DNA of 64,000 nt from Streptomyces xanthophaeus. GTDB lineage: Bacteria; Actinomycetota; Actinomycetes; Streptomycetales; Streptomycetaceae. Within the stretch, counting starts at the first letter, position 1. Every line of letters starts with the position of its first letter. This document shows positions 8,149 to 18,825 of the stretch, one piece after another. The notes beneath the pieces were generated by a model. The model was not told the origin of the DNA, searched no databases, and saw nothing but the letters and a program-made list of their open reading frames with translations. Location: the NCBI RefSeq assembly GCF_000725805.1, contig NZ_JOFT01000039.1, positions 1 through 64,000 on the forward strand, read 5' to 3'. A program made the translations under genes and the position numbers.

Positions 8149-8508
8149 GTGAATGCGTACGCGCCCATCCTCGTGCTCGGCGCCCTCGGCGCAGGGTTTG
8201 CGATCTTCTCCGTGGTCATGGCCACGCTGATCGGTCCAAAACGGTACAACCGGGCAAAGCTTGAAGCGTATGAGTGCGGCATCGAGCCGACTCCGATGCC
8301 GGCCGGCGGCGGTCGCTTCCCCATCAAGTACTACCTGACGGCGATGCTCTTCATCATCTTCGATATCGAGGTCGTCTTCCTTTACCCCTGGGCCGTCACC
8401 TTCGACTCCCTGGGGATCTTCGGGCTCGTCGAGATGCTGCTCTTCGTGCTCACCGTCTTCGTCGCCTACGCCTACGTCTGGCGCCGCGGCGGCCTGGAAT
8501 GGGACTGA
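8149..8508 (+). CDS. nuoA: NADH-quinone oxidoreductase subunit A
   Basis: This is the first gene of the 14-gene operon and encodes a 119-residue membrane-arm subunit with three transmembrane helices. The family loop [18 protein letters not shown] follows helix 1, with the conserved Cys that reports the active/deactive state in other complexes. The second helix is [20 protein letters not shown] and the third is [19 protein letters not shown]. The GTG at 8149 has AAGGAG 8 nt upstream. NuoA helps seal the junction between the quinone site and the membrane arm. Confidence 0.97.
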   Translation: MNAYAPILVLGALGAGFAIFSVVMATLIGPKRYNRAKLEAYECGIEPTPMPAGGGRFPIKYYLTAMLFIIFDIEVVFLYPWAVTFDSLGIFGLVEMLLFVLTVFVAYAYVWRRGGLEWD

Positions 8509-8522
8509 GGGGCTGAATTTCC

Positions 8523-9077
8523 ATGGGACTGGAAGAGAAGCTGCCGAGCGGCTTTCTGCTGACCACCGTCGAACAGGCCGCGGGCTGGGTGCGCAAGTCA
8601 TCCGTCTTCCCCGCGACCTTCGGCCTCGCCTGCTGCGCCATCGAGATGATGACCACGGGCGCGGGCCGCTACGACCTGGCCCGCTTCGGCATGGAGGTCT
8701 TCCGCGGTTCGCCGCGCCAGGCCGACCTGATGATCGTGGCCGGCCGGGTCAGCCAGAAGATGGCGCCGGTGCTGCGGCAGGTGTACGACCAGATGCCCGC
8801 TCCCAAATGGGTCATTTCCATGGGGGTTTGTGCATCTTCAGGCGGAATGTTCAACAACTACGCCATCGTCCAGGGCGTCGACCACATCGTCCCGGTGGAC
8901 ATCTACCTGCCCGGCTGCCCGCCGCGCCCCGAGATGCTGATGGACGCGATCCTCAAGCTCCACCAGAAGATCCAGGGCGGCAAGCTCGGCGTGAACCGGG
9001 AAGAGGCGGCACGCGAGGCGGAGGAGGCGGCCCTCAAGGCCCTCCCCATCATCGAGATGAAGGGGCTGCTCCGGTGA
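8523..9077 (+). CDS. nuoB: NADH-quinone oxidoreductase subunit B
   Basis: This 184-residue peripheral-arm subunit binds the terminal [4Fe-4S] cluster N2 that reduces menaquinone. The ligands are visible as the tandem Cys in LACCAIEMM (about residue 38), the Cys in [11 protein letters not shown], and the Cys in LPGCPPRPE. The rest of the family core is present ([18 protein letters not shown]). The tail is a charged helix ([15 protein letters not shown]). It is 14 nt after nuoA and overlaps nuoC by 4 nt (GTGA). Confidence 0.97.
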   Translation: MGLEEKLPSGFLLTTVEQAAGWVRKSSVFPATFGLACCAIEMMTTGAGRYDLARFGMEVFRGSPRQADLMIVAGRVSQKMAPVLRQVYDQMPAPKWVISMGVCASSGGMFNNYAIVQGVDHIVPVDIYLPGCPPRPEMLMDAILKLHQKIQGGKLGVNREEAAREAEEAALKALPIIEMKGLLR

Positions 9078-9820
9078 GCGAGACCCAAGAGCCGGAGAAC
9101 GGCACCGCCGGCGGCGACGAGGCCAACGGCAGCAACGTCCCTGCGCCGCGCGCCCAGGGCCCGGAGGTCATCGGCGTCCGCAAGGGCATGTTCGGGGCCG
9201 GGGGCGGCGGGGACACCAGCGGCTACGGCGGCCTCGTGCGCACCGTGGCCCTGCCCGGCGCGACGAGCCGCCCCTACGGCTCCTACTTCGACGAGGTCGC
9301 CGACGAACTCGAAGGCGCCCTGGAGGAGCAGGACCTGGTCCCGGAGAACGCCATCGAGAAGACGGTGGTCGACCGGGGCGAGCTCACCTTCCACATCGCC
9401 CGCGAGCACCTCGTACGGGTCGCCTCCACCCTGCGCGACGACCCGGCCCTGCGCTTCGAGCTCTGCACGGGCGTCTCCGGCGTGCACTTCCCCGGCGACA
9501 AGGGCCGCGAACTGCACGCGGTCTACCACCTGCGCTCGCTCACCCACGGCCGGATCGTGCGGCTGGAGGTGTCCGTGCCGGACGCCGACCCGCACCTGCC
9601 CTCGCTCGTCGCGGTCTACCCGACGAACGACTGGCACGAGCGCGAGGCCTACGACTTCTTCGGCCTCGTCTTCGACGGGCACCCGGCCCTCACCCGGATC
9701 ATGATGCCGGACGACTGGCAGGGCTTCCCGCAGCGCAAGGACTACCCGCTCGGCGGCATCCCCGTCGAGTACAAGGGCGCCCAGATCCCGGCTCCCGACC
9801 AGCGGAGGTCGTACAGCTGA
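9074..9820 (+). CDS. nuoC: NADH-quinone oxidoreductase subunit C
   Basis: This 248-residue subunit of the connecting module starts at the GTG that overlaps the nuoB stop. The first 80 or so residues are a Gly/Asn/Glu-rich actinobacterial extension ([14 protein letters not shown]). The conserved core includes [37 protein letters not shown] and the end motif [17 protein letters not shown]. It packs against NuoD and NuoI. It is separate from nuoD, not fused as in E. coli, and its stop overlaps the nuoD ATG by one base. Confidence 0.96.
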   Translation: MSETQEPENGTAGGDEANGSNVPAPRAQGPEVIGVRKGMFGAGGGGDTSGYGGLVRTVALPGATSRPYGSYFDEVADELEGALEEQDLVPENAIEKTVVDRGELTFHIAREHLVRVASTLRDDPALRFELCTGVSGVHFPGDKGRELHAVYHLRSLTHGRIVRLEVSVPDADPHLPSLVAVYPTNDWHEREAYDFFGLVFDGHPALTRIMMPDDWQGFPQRKDYPLGGIPVEYKGAQIPAPDQRRSYS

Positions 9821-11145
9821 TGTCCACGTCAAACCACGCCTCCGCGCGCGAGACCACCGAAGGCACCGTCTACACCGTCACCGGCGGCGACTGGGACGAG
9901 GTCGTCCAGTCGGCGGCCAAGGCCGACGACGAGCGGATCGTCGTCAACATGGGCCCGCAGCACCCGTCCACCCACGGCGTGCTCCGGCTGATCCTGGAGA
10001 TCGACGGCGAGACGGTCACCGAAGCCCGCTGCGGCATCGGCTACCTGCACACCGGCATCGAGAAGAACCTCGAATTCCGGAACTGGACGCAGGGCACCAC
10101 CTTCGTGACGCGCATGGACTACCTGACGCCCTTCTTCAACGAGACGGCGTACTGCCTCGGCGTCGAGAAGCTCCTCGGCATCACCGACCAGATCCCCGAC
10201 CGCGCCACCGTCATCCGCGTCCTGCTGATGGAGCTCAACCGGCTCTCCTCGCACCTGGTGTGCATCGCCACCGGCGGCATGGAGCTCGGCGCGACCACGA
10301 TCATGATCTACGGGTTCCGGGACCGCGAGCTGATCCTCGACGTCTTCGAGCTGATCACCGGCCTGCGCATGAACCACGCGTTCGTCCGCCCCGGCGGCCT
10401 CGCCCAGGACCTGCCCCCCGGCGCGGTCGACCAGCTGCGCGAGTTCGTCAAGACCATGAAGAAGAACCTGCCGGAGTACGACAAGCTCGCCACCGGCAAC
10501 CCCATCTTCAAGGCCCGCATGCAGGACGTCGGCTACCTCGACCTCACCGGCTGCATGGCGCTCGGCGCCACCGGCCCGGTCCTGCGCTCCGCCGGCCTGC
10601 CGCACGACCTGCGCAAGTCGGACCCGTACTGCGGCTACGAGGACTACGAGTTCGACGTACCGACCACCGACACCTGCGACTCCTACGGGCGGTTCCTGAT
10701 CCGCCTGGAGGAGATGCGCCAGTCCCTGCGGATCGTCGAGCAGTGCCTGGACCGGCTGGAGCCGGGCCCGGTCATGGTCGCCGACAAGAAGATCGCCTGG
10801 CCCGCGCAGCTCGCCATGGGCCCGGACGGGCTCGGCAACTCGCTCGACCACATCAGGAACATCATGGGCACCTCCATGGAGGCCCTCATCCACCACTTCA
10901 AGCTGGTGACCGAAGGCTTCCGGGTCCCCGCCGGGCAGGTCTACGCGGCCGTCGAGTCACCCAAGGGCGAACTCGGGGTCCACGTCGTCTCCGACGGCGG
11001 CACCCGCCCCTACCGGGTCCACTACCGCGACCCGTCCTTCACCAACCTGCAGGCCATGGCCGCGATGTGCGAAGGCGGCCAGGTCGCCGACGTCATCGTC
11101 GCCGTCGCCTCCATCGACCCCGTGATGGGAGGCGTCGACCGATGA
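9820..11145 (+). CDS. nuoD: NADH-quinone oxidoreductase subunit D
   Basis: This 441-residue 49-kDa-type subunit forms the quinone pocket with NuoB. The signature [20 protein letters not shown] lies near residue 45 and contains the quinone-head-binding His region. Other conserved stretches are [38 protein letters not shown] and the C-terminal [14 protein letters not shown]. Its core resembles the large subunit of [NiFe] hydrogenases without the metal-binding Cys residues. It is the only nuoD in the window, because the second nuo cluster has none. Confidence 0.97.
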   Translation: MSTSNHASARETTEGTVYTVTGGDWDEVVQSAAKADDERIVVNMGPQHPSTHGVLRLILEIDGETVTEARCGIGYLHTGIEKNLEFRNWTQGTTFVTRMDYLTPFFNETAYCLGVEKLLGITDQIPDRATVIRVLLMELNRLSSHLVCIATGGMELGATTIMIYGFRDRELILDVFELITGLRMNHAFVRPGGLAQDLPPGAVDQLREFVKTMKKNLPEYDKLATGNPIFKARMQDVGYLDLTGCMALGATGPVLRSAGLPHDLRKSDPYCGYEDYEFDVPTTDTCDSYGRFLIRLEEMRQSLRIVEQCLDRLEPGPVMVADKKIAWPAQLAMGPDGLGNSLDHIRNIMGTSMEALIHHFKLVTEGFRVPAGQVYAAVESPKGELGVHVVSDGGTRPYRVHYRDPSFTNLQAMAAMCEGGQVADVIVAVASIDPVMGGVDR

Positions 11146-11876
11146 CGGACATTTCCCTGGGCATGCCCCAGCTGCCCGCCCCCGACTATCCGGCGGAGGT
11201 ACGCGAGCGGCTCGCCGCGGACGCCGCCGAGGTCATCGCCCGCTACCCCGACAGCCGCAGCGCGCTCCTGCCGCTGCTGCACCTGTGCCAGTCGCAGGAG
11301 GGCCACGTCTCGCGCACCGGCATCCGCTTCTGCGCCGAGGTGCTGGGCCTGACCACCGCGGAGGTCACGGCCGTCGCCACCTTCTACACGATGTACCGGC
11401 GGGGGCCCTCCGGGGACTACCAGGTCGGCGTCTGCACGAACACCCTGTGCGCGGTGATGGGCGGGGACGCCATCTTCGAGGAGCTCAAGGAGCACCTCGG
11501 GGTCGGCAACAACGAGACCACCCCCGACGGCAAGGTCACCCTCGAACACATCGAGTGCAACGCGGCCTGCGACTACGCCCCCGTGGTGATGGTCAACTGG
11601 GAGTTCTTCGACAACCAGACCCCCGAGTCCGCCAAGGCCATGGTCGACGACCTGCTGGCCGGCCGCCCGGTCGAGCCGACCCGGGGCGCGCCGCTGTGCA
11701 CGTACAAGGAGACGGCCAGGATCCTGGCCGGTTTCCCGGACGAGCGCGAGGGCGCGGTCGAGGCCACCGGCGGCGCCGGACACGCCTCCCTGATCGGCCT
11801 GCGCATCGCCCGCGGCGAATCCCACACCTCGATCGTGCACCCGCGGGGCGAGGCCACCACCGAGGGAGGGGAGTGA
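11142..11876 (+). CDS. nuoE: NADH-quinone oxidoreductase subunit E
   Basis: This 244-residue, 24-kDa-type subunit of the NADH-oxidising module carries the [2Fe-2S] cluster N1a. The ligands appear as Cys-x4-Cys in VCTNTLC and Cys-x3-Cys in [10 protein letters not shown]. The N-terminal helical part contains [13 protein letters not shown] and [13 protein letters not shown]-terminal extension of roughly 55 residues past the thioredoxin-like fold (from about residue 190) is longer than in E. coli NuoE. It overlaps nuoD by 4 nt. Confidence 0.96.
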   Translation: MTDISLGMPQLPAPDYPAEVRERLAADAAEVIARYPDSRSALLPLLHLCQSQEGHVSRTGIRFCAEVLGLTTAEVTAVATFYTMYRRGPSGDYQVGVCTNTLCAVMGGDAIFEELKEHLGVGNNETTPDGKVTLEHIECNAACDYAPVVMVNWEFFDNQTPESAKAMVDDLLAGRPVEPTRGAPLCTYKETARILAGFPDEREGAVEATGGAGHASLIGLRIARGESHTSIVHPRGEATTEGGE

Positions 11877-13225
11877 TGACCGTGTCCACTGAACTCAGTA
11901 AGAACGGGACGAGTCCCGAGAAGCTCCTCGCCCCGGTCCTGTCCGCCTTCTGGGACGAGCCCCGGTCGTGGACGCTGGAGACCTACCGGCGCCACGAGGG
12001 CTACGAGGGCCTGCGCAAGGCCCTCGCGATGACCCCGGACGACCTCATCGCCTACGTGAAGGACTCGGGCCTGCGCGGACGCGGCGGCGCGGGCTTCCCC
12101 ACCGGGATGAAGTGGCAGTTCATCCCGCAGGGCGACGGCAAGCCGCACTACCTCGTCGTCAACGCGGACGAGTCGGAGCCGGGAACCTGCAAGGACATCC
12201 CGCTGCTCTTCGCCAACCCGCACTCCCTCATCGAGGGAATGATCATCGCGTGCTACGCCATCCGCTCGGCGCACGCCTTCATCTACCTGCGCGGCGAGAC
12301 GGTACCGGTCCTGCGGCGCCTGCACGAGGCGGTGCGCGAGGCGTACGCGGCCGGATACCTCGGCAAGGACATCCTCGGCAGCGGCCTCGACCTCGACATC
12401 ACGGTGCACGCGGGCGCGGGCGCGTACATCTGCGGCGAGGAGACGGCACTGCTCGACTCCCTCGAAGGCCGGCGCGGCCAGCCCCGGCTGCGGCCCCCCT
12501 TCCCGGCCGTCGAGGGCCTCTACGCCTGCCCCACTGTCGTCAACAACGTCGAGTCCATCGCCTCGGTTCCCGCGATCCTGAACAAGGGCAAGGACTGGTT
12601 CAAGGCGATGGGGACCGAGAAGTCCCCCGGCTTCACCCTGTACTCGCTCTCCGGGCACGTCGCCGGACCCGGCCAGTACGAGGCCCCGCTCGGCATCACC
12701 CTGCGCCAGCTGCTCGACATGAGCGGCGGGATGCGGCCCGGGCACCGGCTGAAGTTCTGGACCCCGGGCGGCTCCTCCACCCCCATGTTCACGGACGAGC
12801 ACCTCGACGTCCCGCTGGACTACGAGGGCGTGGCCGCGGCCGGCTCGATGCTCGGCACCAAGGCGCTCCAGTGCTTCGACGAGACGACCTGCGTCGTGCG
12901 GGCCGTCACCCGGTGGACCGAGTTCTACGCCCACGAGTCCTGCGGCAAGTGCACCCCGTGCCGCGAAGGCACCTACTGGCTCGTCCAGTTGCTCCGCGAC
13001 ATCGAGGCGGGCCAGGGCGTCATGTCCGACCTCGACAAGCTGAACGACATCGCCGACAACATCAACGGCAAGTCGTTCTGCGCGCTCGGAGACGGCGCCG
13101 CCAGCCCGATCTTCTCCTCGCTCAAGTACTTCCGCGCGGAGTACGAGCAGCACATCACGGGCAAGGGCTGCCCCTTCGACCCCAAGAAGTCGACCCTCTG
13201 GGCTGACACGGAGGTGAACGCATGA
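11876..13225 (+). CDS. nuoF: NADH-quinone oxidoreductase subunit F
   Basis: This 449-residue, 51-kDa-type subunit binds FMN, NADH and cluster N3, and is the electron entry point. The NADH/FMN glycine loops are [15 protein letters not shown] near residue 70 and [19 protein letters not shown] near 180. The N3 ligands are in [14 protein letters not shown] near 360 plus the later Cys in [10 protein letters not shown]. The ATG at 11876 overlaps the nuoE stop; an in-frame GTG one codon earlier is also possible. Confidence 0.97.
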   Translation: MTVSTELSKNGTSPEKLLAPVLSAFWDEPRSWTLETYRRHEGYEGLRKALAMTPDDLIAYVKDSGLRGRGGAGFPTGMKWQFIPQGDGKPHYLVVNADESEPGTCKDIPLLFANPHSLIEGMIIACYAIRSAHAFIYLRGETVPVLRRLHEAVREAYAAGYLGKDILGSGLDLDITVHAGAGAYICGEETALLDSLEGRRGQPRLRPPFPAVEGLYACPTVVNNVESIASVPAILNKGKDWFKAMGTEKSPGFTLYSLSGHVAGPGQYEAPLGITLRQLLDMSGGMRPGHRLKFWTPGGSSTPMFTDEHLDVPLDYEGVAAAGSMLGTKALQCFDETTCVVRAVTRWTEFYAHESCGKCTPCREGTYWLVQLLRDIEAGQGVMSDLDKLNDIADNINGKSFCALGDGAASPIFSSLKYFRAEYEQHITGKGCPFDPKKSTLWADTEVNA

Positions 13226-15726
13226 CCGTCACCACTAACGCTCCCGCCGGTGGCGGCGAGGCAGCCGTTCCGGAGAACACGGTCTCCCTGACCATCGACG
13301 GCATCGAACTGTCGGTACCCAAGGGCACCCTCGTCATCCGGGCCGCCGAACAGCTCGGCATCGAGATCCCCCGGTTCTGCGACCACCCCCTCCTCTCCCC
13401 GGCCGGCGCCTGCCGCCAGTGCATCGTCGAGGTCGAGGGCCAGCGCAAGCCGATGGCCTCCTGCACCATCACCTGCACCGACGGCATGGTCGTCAAGACC
13501 CAGCTGACCTCCGAGGTCGCCGACAAGTCCCAGCGCGGGGTGATGGAGCTGCTGCTCATCAACCACCCGCTGGACTGCCCCGTCTGCGACAAGGGCGGCG
13601 AGTGCCCGCTGCAGAACCAGGCGATGTCCCACGGCAACGCCGAGTCCCGCTTCGAAGGCAGGAAGCGCACCTACGAGAAGCCGGTCCCGATCTCCACCCA
13701 GGTGCTGCTGGACCGCGAGCGGTGCGTGCTGTGCGCGCGCTGCACCCGCTTCTCCAACGAGATCGCCGGCGACCCGATGATCGAGCTGCTCGAACGCGGT
13801 GCGCTCCAGCAGGTCGGCATCGGCGAGGGCGACCCCTTCGAGTCCTACTTCTCCGGCAACACCATCCAGATCTGCCCGGTCGGCGCCCTCACCTCGGCCG
13901 CGTACCGGTTCCGCTCCCGCCCCTTCGACCTCGTCTCCTCCCCGAGCGTGTGCGAGCACTGTGCGGGCGGCTGCGCGACCCGGACCGACCACCGCCGCGG
14001 CAAGGTGCTGCGCCGGATGGCCGCCGAGGACCCCGAGGTCAACGAGGAATGGGTCTGCGACAAGGGCCGCTTCGGGTTCCGCTACGCACAGCAGCGGGAC
14101 CGGCTGACCACCCCGCTCGTGCGCAGCGCGGCCGGCGTCCTGGAGCCCGCGAGCTGGCCGGAGGCCCTTGAGGCCGCGGCCGCCGGACTCGCCGCGGCCC
14201 GCGGCCGCGCCGGGGTGCTGACCGGCGGCCGGCTCACCGTCGAGGACGCGTACGCGTACGCCAAGTTCGCCCGGGTGGTGCTCGACACCAACGACATCGA
14301 CTTCCGGGCCCGCGTGCACAGCGCGGAGGAGGCCGAGTTCCTGGCCGCCACCGTGGCCGGCACCGGCAAGGACCTCGACGGCGAGGGAGTCACGTACACC
14401 TCGCTGGAGGCGGCGCCCGCCGTGCTGCTCGTCGGCATCGAGGCCGAGGAGGAGGCCCCCGGCGTCTTCCTGCGGCTGCGCAAGGCCCACCGCAAGCACA
14501 AGCAGCGGACCTTCGCCCTCGCCCCCTTCGCCACCCGCGGCCTGGACAAGGCGGGCGGCACCCTGCTGGCCGCCGCCCCCGGGACCGAGCCCGAGTGGCT
14601 GGACGCCCTCGCCTCGCGCACCGGCCTGGAGGAGGGCGGCGCTGCCGCCGCCGAGGCGCTGCGCCTGTCCGGCGCCGTCATCGTCGTCGGGGAGCGCCTC
14701 GCCGGGGTGCCCGGCGCGCTGACCGCGGCCGTACGCGCCGCAGCGGCGACCGGGGCCGAGCTGGTGTGGATCCCGCGCCGGGCCGGTGAGCGGGCCGCCG
14801 TCGAGGCGGGTGCGCTGCCGTCCCTGCTCCCCGGCGGACGCCCGGCCACCGACCCGCGGGCCCGCGACGAGGTCGCCACCGCCTGGGGCGTGGACGAGCT
14901 CCCGCACCGCTACGGCCGCGACACCGGCCAGATCGTCGAGGCAGCGGCCTCGGGCGAACTGGCGGCGCTGCTGGTCGCGGGCGTCGAGGTGACCGACCTG
15001 CCGGACCCCGCCCGTGCGCGGCTCGCCCTCCAGGAGGCCTTCGTGGTCTCCCTGGAACTGCGGCCCGGTGAGGTCACCGACCACGCGGACGTGGTGTTCC
15101 CGGTGGCAGCGGTCGTCGAGAAGGCCGGCGCGTTCATCAACTGGGAGGGCAGGGTCCGGCCGTTCGAGGCCGCGCTCAAGCCCGACCAGATGACCCGCCG
15201 CCTGGCCCCCGCCGACTCCCGCGTGCTGCACATGCTGGCCGACGCGGCCGACCGGCCGATCGCGCTGCCCGACGTGCACGCCGTACGCCGGGAGCTGGAG
15301 CGGCTCGGGCCGTGGGAGGGCGGGCTCCCCGGCGAGCAGTCCACCGACCCGGCGCCGCTGCCCCGGCCCGGAGCGGGCGAGGCGGTCCTCGCGGGCCACC
15401 GGCTCCTGCTCGACCTGGGTCGTCTCCAGGAGGGCGACGAGGCCCTGGCGGGCACCCGGCACGAGGCCGCCGCCCGGCTGTCGGCCGCCACGGCCGCGGA
15501 GACGGGCGTCAAGGACGGCGACGTCCTCGCGGTGACCGGCCCGGCCGGCTCCGTGGAACTCCCGCTGCGGGTCACCGTGATGCCCGACCGGGTGGTCTGG
15601 CTCCCGCTGAACTCCACGGGCTCGGGCGTCCTCGCCGACACCGGAGCCCGCCCCGGCACCCTCGTCCGGATCGGCCCGGCGACCCCCGCCGACGCCCGCG
15701 ACACCACTGCGGAGGTGGGAGCGTGA
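13222..15726 (+). CDS. nuoG: NADH-quinone oxidoreductase subunit G
   Basis: This 834-residue, 75-kDa-type iron-sulfur subunit carries electrons from NuoF toward NuoI. The [2Fe-2S] N1b ligands run from [20 protein letters not shown] to a later Cys. N5 uses His-x3-Cys in [19 protein letters not shown]4 ligands are in [11 protein letters not shown] and CPVGALT. The extra N7 set (CEHCAGGC and a Cys about 27 residues on) is present, as in E. coli and Thermus. The C-terminal two thirds is a degenerate molybdopterin-oxidoreductase fold. It overlaps nuoF by 4 nt. Confidence 0.96.
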   Translation: MTVTTNAPAGGGEAAVPENTVSLTIDGIELSVPKGTLVIRAAEQLGIEIPRFCDHPLLSPAGACRQCIVEVEGQRKPMASCTITCTDGMVVKTQLTSEVADKSQRGVMELLLINHPLDCPVCDKGGECPLQNQAMSHGNAESRFEGRKRTYEKPVPISTQVLLDRERCVLCARCTRFSNEIAGDPMIELLERGALQQVGIGEGDPFESYFSGNTIQICPVGALTSAAYRFRSRPFDLVSSPSVCEHCAGGCATRTDHRRGKVLRRMAAEDPEVNEEWVCDKGRFGFRYAQQRDRLTTPLVRSAAGVLEPASWPEALEAAAAGLAAARGRAGVLTGGRLTVEDAYAYAKFARVVLDTNDIDFRARVHSAEEAEFLAATVAGTGKDLDGEGVTYTSLEAAPAVLLVGIEAEEEAPGVFLRLRKAHRKHKQRTFALAPFATRGLDKAGGTLLAAAPGTEPEWLDALASRTGLEEGGAAAAEALRLSGAVIVVGERLAGVPGALTAAVRAAAATGAELVWIPRRAGERAAVEAGALPSLLPGGRPATDPRARDEVATAWGVDELPHRYGRDTGQIVEAAASGELAALLVAGVEVTDLPDPARARLALQEAFVVSLELRPGEVTDHADVVFPVAAVVEKAGAFINWEGRVRPFEAALKPDQMTRRLAPADSRVLHMLADAADRPIALPDVHAVRRELERLGPWEGGLPGEQSTDPAPLPRPGAGEAVLAGHRLLLDLGRLQEGDEALAGTRHEAAARLSAATAAETGVKDGDVLAVTGPAGSVELPLRVTVMPDRVVWLPLNSTGSGVLADTGARPGTLVRIGPATPADARDTTAEVGA

Positions 15727-17093
15727 ACGCGGTACCCGGTGACCTCGTACAGCTGGCCGCGGAGGACCTGTCCCTCTTCGGACGGGACGTCTGGTGGCTG
15801 GTCGTCCTCAAGGCGGTGTTCTGCTTCGCCTTCCTGATGGTGATGGTGCTCTTCTCCATCGTGTGGGAGCGCAAGGTCGTCGCCTGGATGCAGCTGCGCA
15901 TCGGCCCCAACCGGCACGGCCCCTGGGGCATGCTCCAGTCGCTCGCCGACGGCGTGAAGCTCATGCTGAAGGAAGACCTGATCGTCAAGCGGGCCGACAA
16001 GGTCGTCTACGTCCTCGCCCCGATCATCGCGACGATCCCGGCCTTCATGGCCATCGCGGTGATCCCCTTCGGCCCGGCGGGCAACGAGGTCTCGATCTTC
16101 GGCCAGCGCACCACGATGCAGCTGACCGACCTGCCGATCGCGATGCTGTACATCCTCGCGGTGGCCTCGGTCGGGATCTACGGAATCGTCCTGGCGGGCT
16201 GGTCCTCCGGCTCGACCTACCCGCTCCTCGGCGGCCTGCGCTCCTGCGCCCAGATGATCTCCTACGAGATCGCGATGGGCGCCGCCTTCGCCTCGGTCTT
16301 CCTCTACTCCGGGTCCATGTCGACCTCGGCGATCGTGGAGGCCCAGGAGGGCCGCTGGTTCATCGTGCTGCTGCCGGTGTCCTTCATCATCTACGTCATC
16401 ACGATGGTCGGCGAGACGAACCGCGCCCCCTTCGACATGCCGGAGTCCGAGGGCGACCTGGTCGGCGGCTTCAACACCGAGTACTCGTCCATCAAGTTCG
16501 CGCTGTTCATGCTCGCCGAGTACATCAACATGGTCACCGTCTCGGCCGTCTCGGTCACGCTGTTCCTCGGCGGCTGGCGGGCCCCGTACCCCATCAGCTC
16601 CTTCTGGGAGGGTGCGAACCACGGCTGGTGGCCGATGCTCTGGTTCGTCCTGAAGGTGCAGCTGCTGCTGTTCTTCTTCATCTGGCTGCGCGGAACGCTG
16701 CCACGCGTGCGCTACGACCAGCTGATGAAGCTCGGCTGGAAGGTCCTGATCCCGGTCTCGGTGGTCTGGCTGATGCTGGTCGCGACGGTCCGTGCGATGC
16801 GCAACGAGAACTACGACATGAGCGAGATCGTCCTGTACGTCGGCGGCGGGGTCGTGGCGATCCTGCTGCTCTCCTTCGTCGCGGACATCTTCCGCGACAA
16901 GCGGGAGAAGGTGCAGGCGGCACAGGCCGGGGCGGCCGCGGCCGAGCCCTTCGACCCGCTGGCGGGCGGGTTCCCCGTACCGCCCAAGCCCGGCCAGCAC
17001 CTGGCACCCGTACCGCGCAGGCGGCCCCGCACCGAGCGGGAGCTGATCGTCAGCGGCGGGGCGACCACCGACAACGACCGAGAGGAGGGTTGA
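15723..17093 (+). CDS. nuoH: NADH-quinone oxidoreductase subunit H
   Basis: This 456-residue membrane subunit roofs the quinone chamber and links the peripheral arm to the pumps. About eight transmembrane helices are visible. The conserved cytoplasmic loops contain [34 protein letters not shown] and the Glu-rich [20 protein letters not shown]. The C-terminus after about residue 395 is a Pro/Arg-rich cytoplasmic tail ([18 protein letters not shown]) typical of actinobacterial NuoH. The GTG start overlaps the nuoG stop (GTGA). Confidence 0.97.
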   Translation: MNAVPGDLVQLAAEDLSLFGRDVWWLVVLKAVFCFAFLMVMVLFSIVWERKVVAWMQLRIGPNRHGPWGMLQSLADGVKLMLKEDLIVKRADKVVYVLAPIIATIPAFMAIAVIPFGPAGNEVSIFGQRTTMQLTDLPIAMLYILAVASVGIYGIVLAGWSSGSTYPLLGGLRSCAQMISYEIAMGAAFASVFLYSGSMSTSAIVEAQEGRWFIVLLPVSFIIYVITMVGETNRAPFDMPESEGDLVGGFNTEYSSIKFALFMLAEYINMVTVSAVSVTLFLGGWRAPYPISSFWEGANHGWWPMLWFVLKVQLLLFFFIWLRGTLPRVRYDQLMKLGWKVLIPVSVVWLMLVATVRAMRNENYDMSEIVLYVGGGVVAILLLSFVADIFRDKREKVQAAQAGAAAAEPFDPLAGGFPVPPKPGQHLAPVPRRRPRTERELIVSGGATTDNDREEG

Positions 17094-17096
17094 GAC

Positions 17097-17711
17097 ATGT
17101 CCGACGACAAGTGGCAGAACCCGGTGGCCGGCTTCGGCGTGACCTTCAAGGCCATGTTCAAGAAGCGCCTCACCGAGCAGTACCCGGAGCAGCACAAGAC
17201 CACTGCCCCGCGCTTCCACGGACGGCACCAGCTCAACCGGCACCCGGACGGTCTGGAGAAGTGCATCGGGTGCGAGCTGTGCGCCTGGGCCTGCCCCGCC
17301 GACGCCATCTACGTGGAGGGCGCGGACAACACCGAGGAGGAGCGCTACTCCCCGGGTGAGCGGTACGGCGCCGTCTACCAGATCAACTACGCCCGCTGCA
17401 TCCTGTGCGGGCTGTGCGTCGAGGCGTGCCCGACGCGGGCGCTGACCATGACGAACGAGTTCGAACTGGCCGATGCCAGCCGTGAGTCGCTGATCTACAC
17501 CAAGGAGCAGCTGCTCTCCGGTCTCACCGAGGGGATGGTCGAGGCGCCGCACTCGATGTTTCCGGGCACCGAGGACACGGACTACTACCGCGGACTGGTG
17601 ACGGGGGCCGCCCCCGGCACGGTCCGGCAGACGGCCGTCTCCAAGGGCGAGGTGCCCGCGGACCAGGCCGTGGACGAGGCCGCGGAAGACGCCGAGGAGG
17701 TACAGGCATGA
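17097..17711 (+). CDS. nuoI: NADH-quinone oxidoreductase subunit I
   Basis: This 204-residue ferredoxin-like subunit binds clusters N6a and N6b. The two ligand sets are [12 protein letters not shown] (about residue 60) and [12 protein letters not shown] (about residue 101). It passes electrons from NuoG to N2 in NuoB. The N-terminus ([20 protein letters not shown]) is the amphipathic helix that lies on the membrane. An acidic tail of about 25 residues ends the protein. It starts 3 nt after nuoH and overlaps nuoJ by 4 nt. Confidence 0.97.
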   Translation: MSDDKWQNPVAGFGVTFKAMFKKRLTEQYPEQHKTTAPRFHGRHQLNRHPDGLEKCIGCELCAWACPADAIYVEGADNTEEERYSPGERYGAVYQINYARCILCGLCVEACPTRALTMTNEFELADASRESLIYTKEQLLSGLTEGMVEAPHSMFPGTEDTDYYRGLVTGAAPGTVRQTAVSKGEVPADQAVDEAAEDAEEVQA

Positions 17712-18517
17712 GCGCCATCGCCGCCGCCTCCTTGACCTCGACGGGCGAGGCGGTCCAGTTCTGGATCCTCGGCACGGTCGCCGTCATCGGTGCGCTGGCC
17801 ACGATCTTGATGAAGAAGGCCGTGCACAGCGCGCTGAGCCTGGCCGGGACGATGATCATCCTGGCCGTCTTCTACCTCGCCAACGGGGCGTACTTCCTGG
17901 GCGTCGTCCAGGTCGTCGTCTACACCGGCGCGATCATGATGCTCTTCCTCTTCGTGGTCATGCTCGTCGGCGTCACCGCCGCCGACTCCCTGAAGGAGAC
18001 CATCAAGGGCCAGCGCTGGCTCGCCGTCCTGTGCGGGCTCGGCTTCGGCACCCTGCTGATCGCCGGCATCGGGCAGGCCGGGATCACCCACTTCAACGGG
18101 CTCGGCCGGATCAACTCCGCCGGACACGTCGAGGGCCTGGCCCAGCTGATCTTCACGAAGTACGTCTTCGCCTTCGAGATCACCGGCGCGCTGCTGATCA
18201 CCGCGGCCGTCGGCGCGATGGTCCTCACCCACCGCGAGCGCACCGAGCGGGCCGCCACCCAGCGCGAACTCGCCGAGAAGCGCGTCCGCGAGGGCGTCCA
18301 GCTCCCGCCGCTGCCCGCCCCCGGCGTCTACGCCCGGCACAACGCGGTGGACGTCGCCGGTCTGCTCCCGGACGGCACCCCGTCCGAGCTGACCGTCAAC
18401 CAGACCCTGCGGGCCCGCGGCCAGATCCGGGACGTCTCCTCCGAGGCCCTGGACGACCTCAAGGCGCTGGAGCAGGCCTCTTCGGAGCGCCTCGGCCGAG
18501 AGGAGGCCTCGAAGTGA
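17708..18517 (+). CDS. nuoJ: NADH-quinone oxidoreductase subunit J
   Basis: This 269-residue membrane-arm subunit has five predicted helices in its first 170 residues, including the conserved pi-bulge helix region [20 protein letters not shown]. The C-terminal 90 or so residues are hydrophilic ([20 protein letters not shown]), an extension seen in actinobacterial NuoJ. NuoJ takes part in the E-channel conformational coupling between quinone reduction and proton pumping. It overlaps nuoI and nuoK by 4 nt each. Confidence 0.96.
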   Translation: MSAIAAASLTSTGEAVQFWILGTVAVIGALATILMKKAVHSALSLAGTMIILAVFYLANGAYFLGVVQVVVYTGAIMMLFLFVVMLVGVTAADSLKETIKGQRWLAVLCGLGFGTLLIAGIGQAGITHFNGLGRINSAGHVEGLAQLIFTKYVFAFEITGALLITAAVGAMVLTHRERTERAATQRELAEKRVREGVQLPPLPAPGVYARHNAVDVAGLLPDGTPSELTVNQTLRARGQIRDVSSEALDDLKALEQASSERLGREEASK

Positions 18518-18813
18518 ATCCGGTCAACTACCTCTACCTGGCGGCCCTGCTGTTCACCATCGGCGCGGCCGGTGTGCTGATCCGCAAGAACGCGATCGTG
18601 CTGTTCATGTGCGTGGAGCTGATGCTCAACGCCTGCAACCTCGCCTTCGTCGCCTTCTCCCGCATGCACGGCAACCTCGACGGCCAGATCATCGCGTTCT
18701 TCACGATGGTCGTCGCCGCCGCGGAGGTCGTGGTGGGCCTGGCGATCATCGTGTCGCTCTTCCGTACCCGCCACTCGGCCTCGGTCGACGACGCCAGCCT
18801 GATGAAGCTGTAA
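18514..18813 (+). CDS. nuoK: NADH-quinone oxidoreductase subunit K
   Basis: This 99-residue three-helix membrane subunit is the smallest Mrp-like antiporter homologue. Buried glutamates needed for proton transfer are visible in [18 protein letters not shown] (helix 2) and [19 protein letters not shown] (helix 3). The GTG start overlaps the nuoJ stop. Length is typical. Confidence 0.97.
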   Translation: MNPVNYLYLAALLFTIGAAGVLIRKNAIVLFMCVELMLNACNLAFVAFSRMHGNLDGQIIAFFTMVVAAAEVVVGLAIIVSLFRTRHSASVDDASLMKL

Positions 18814-18825
18814 GGGGCGTTCACA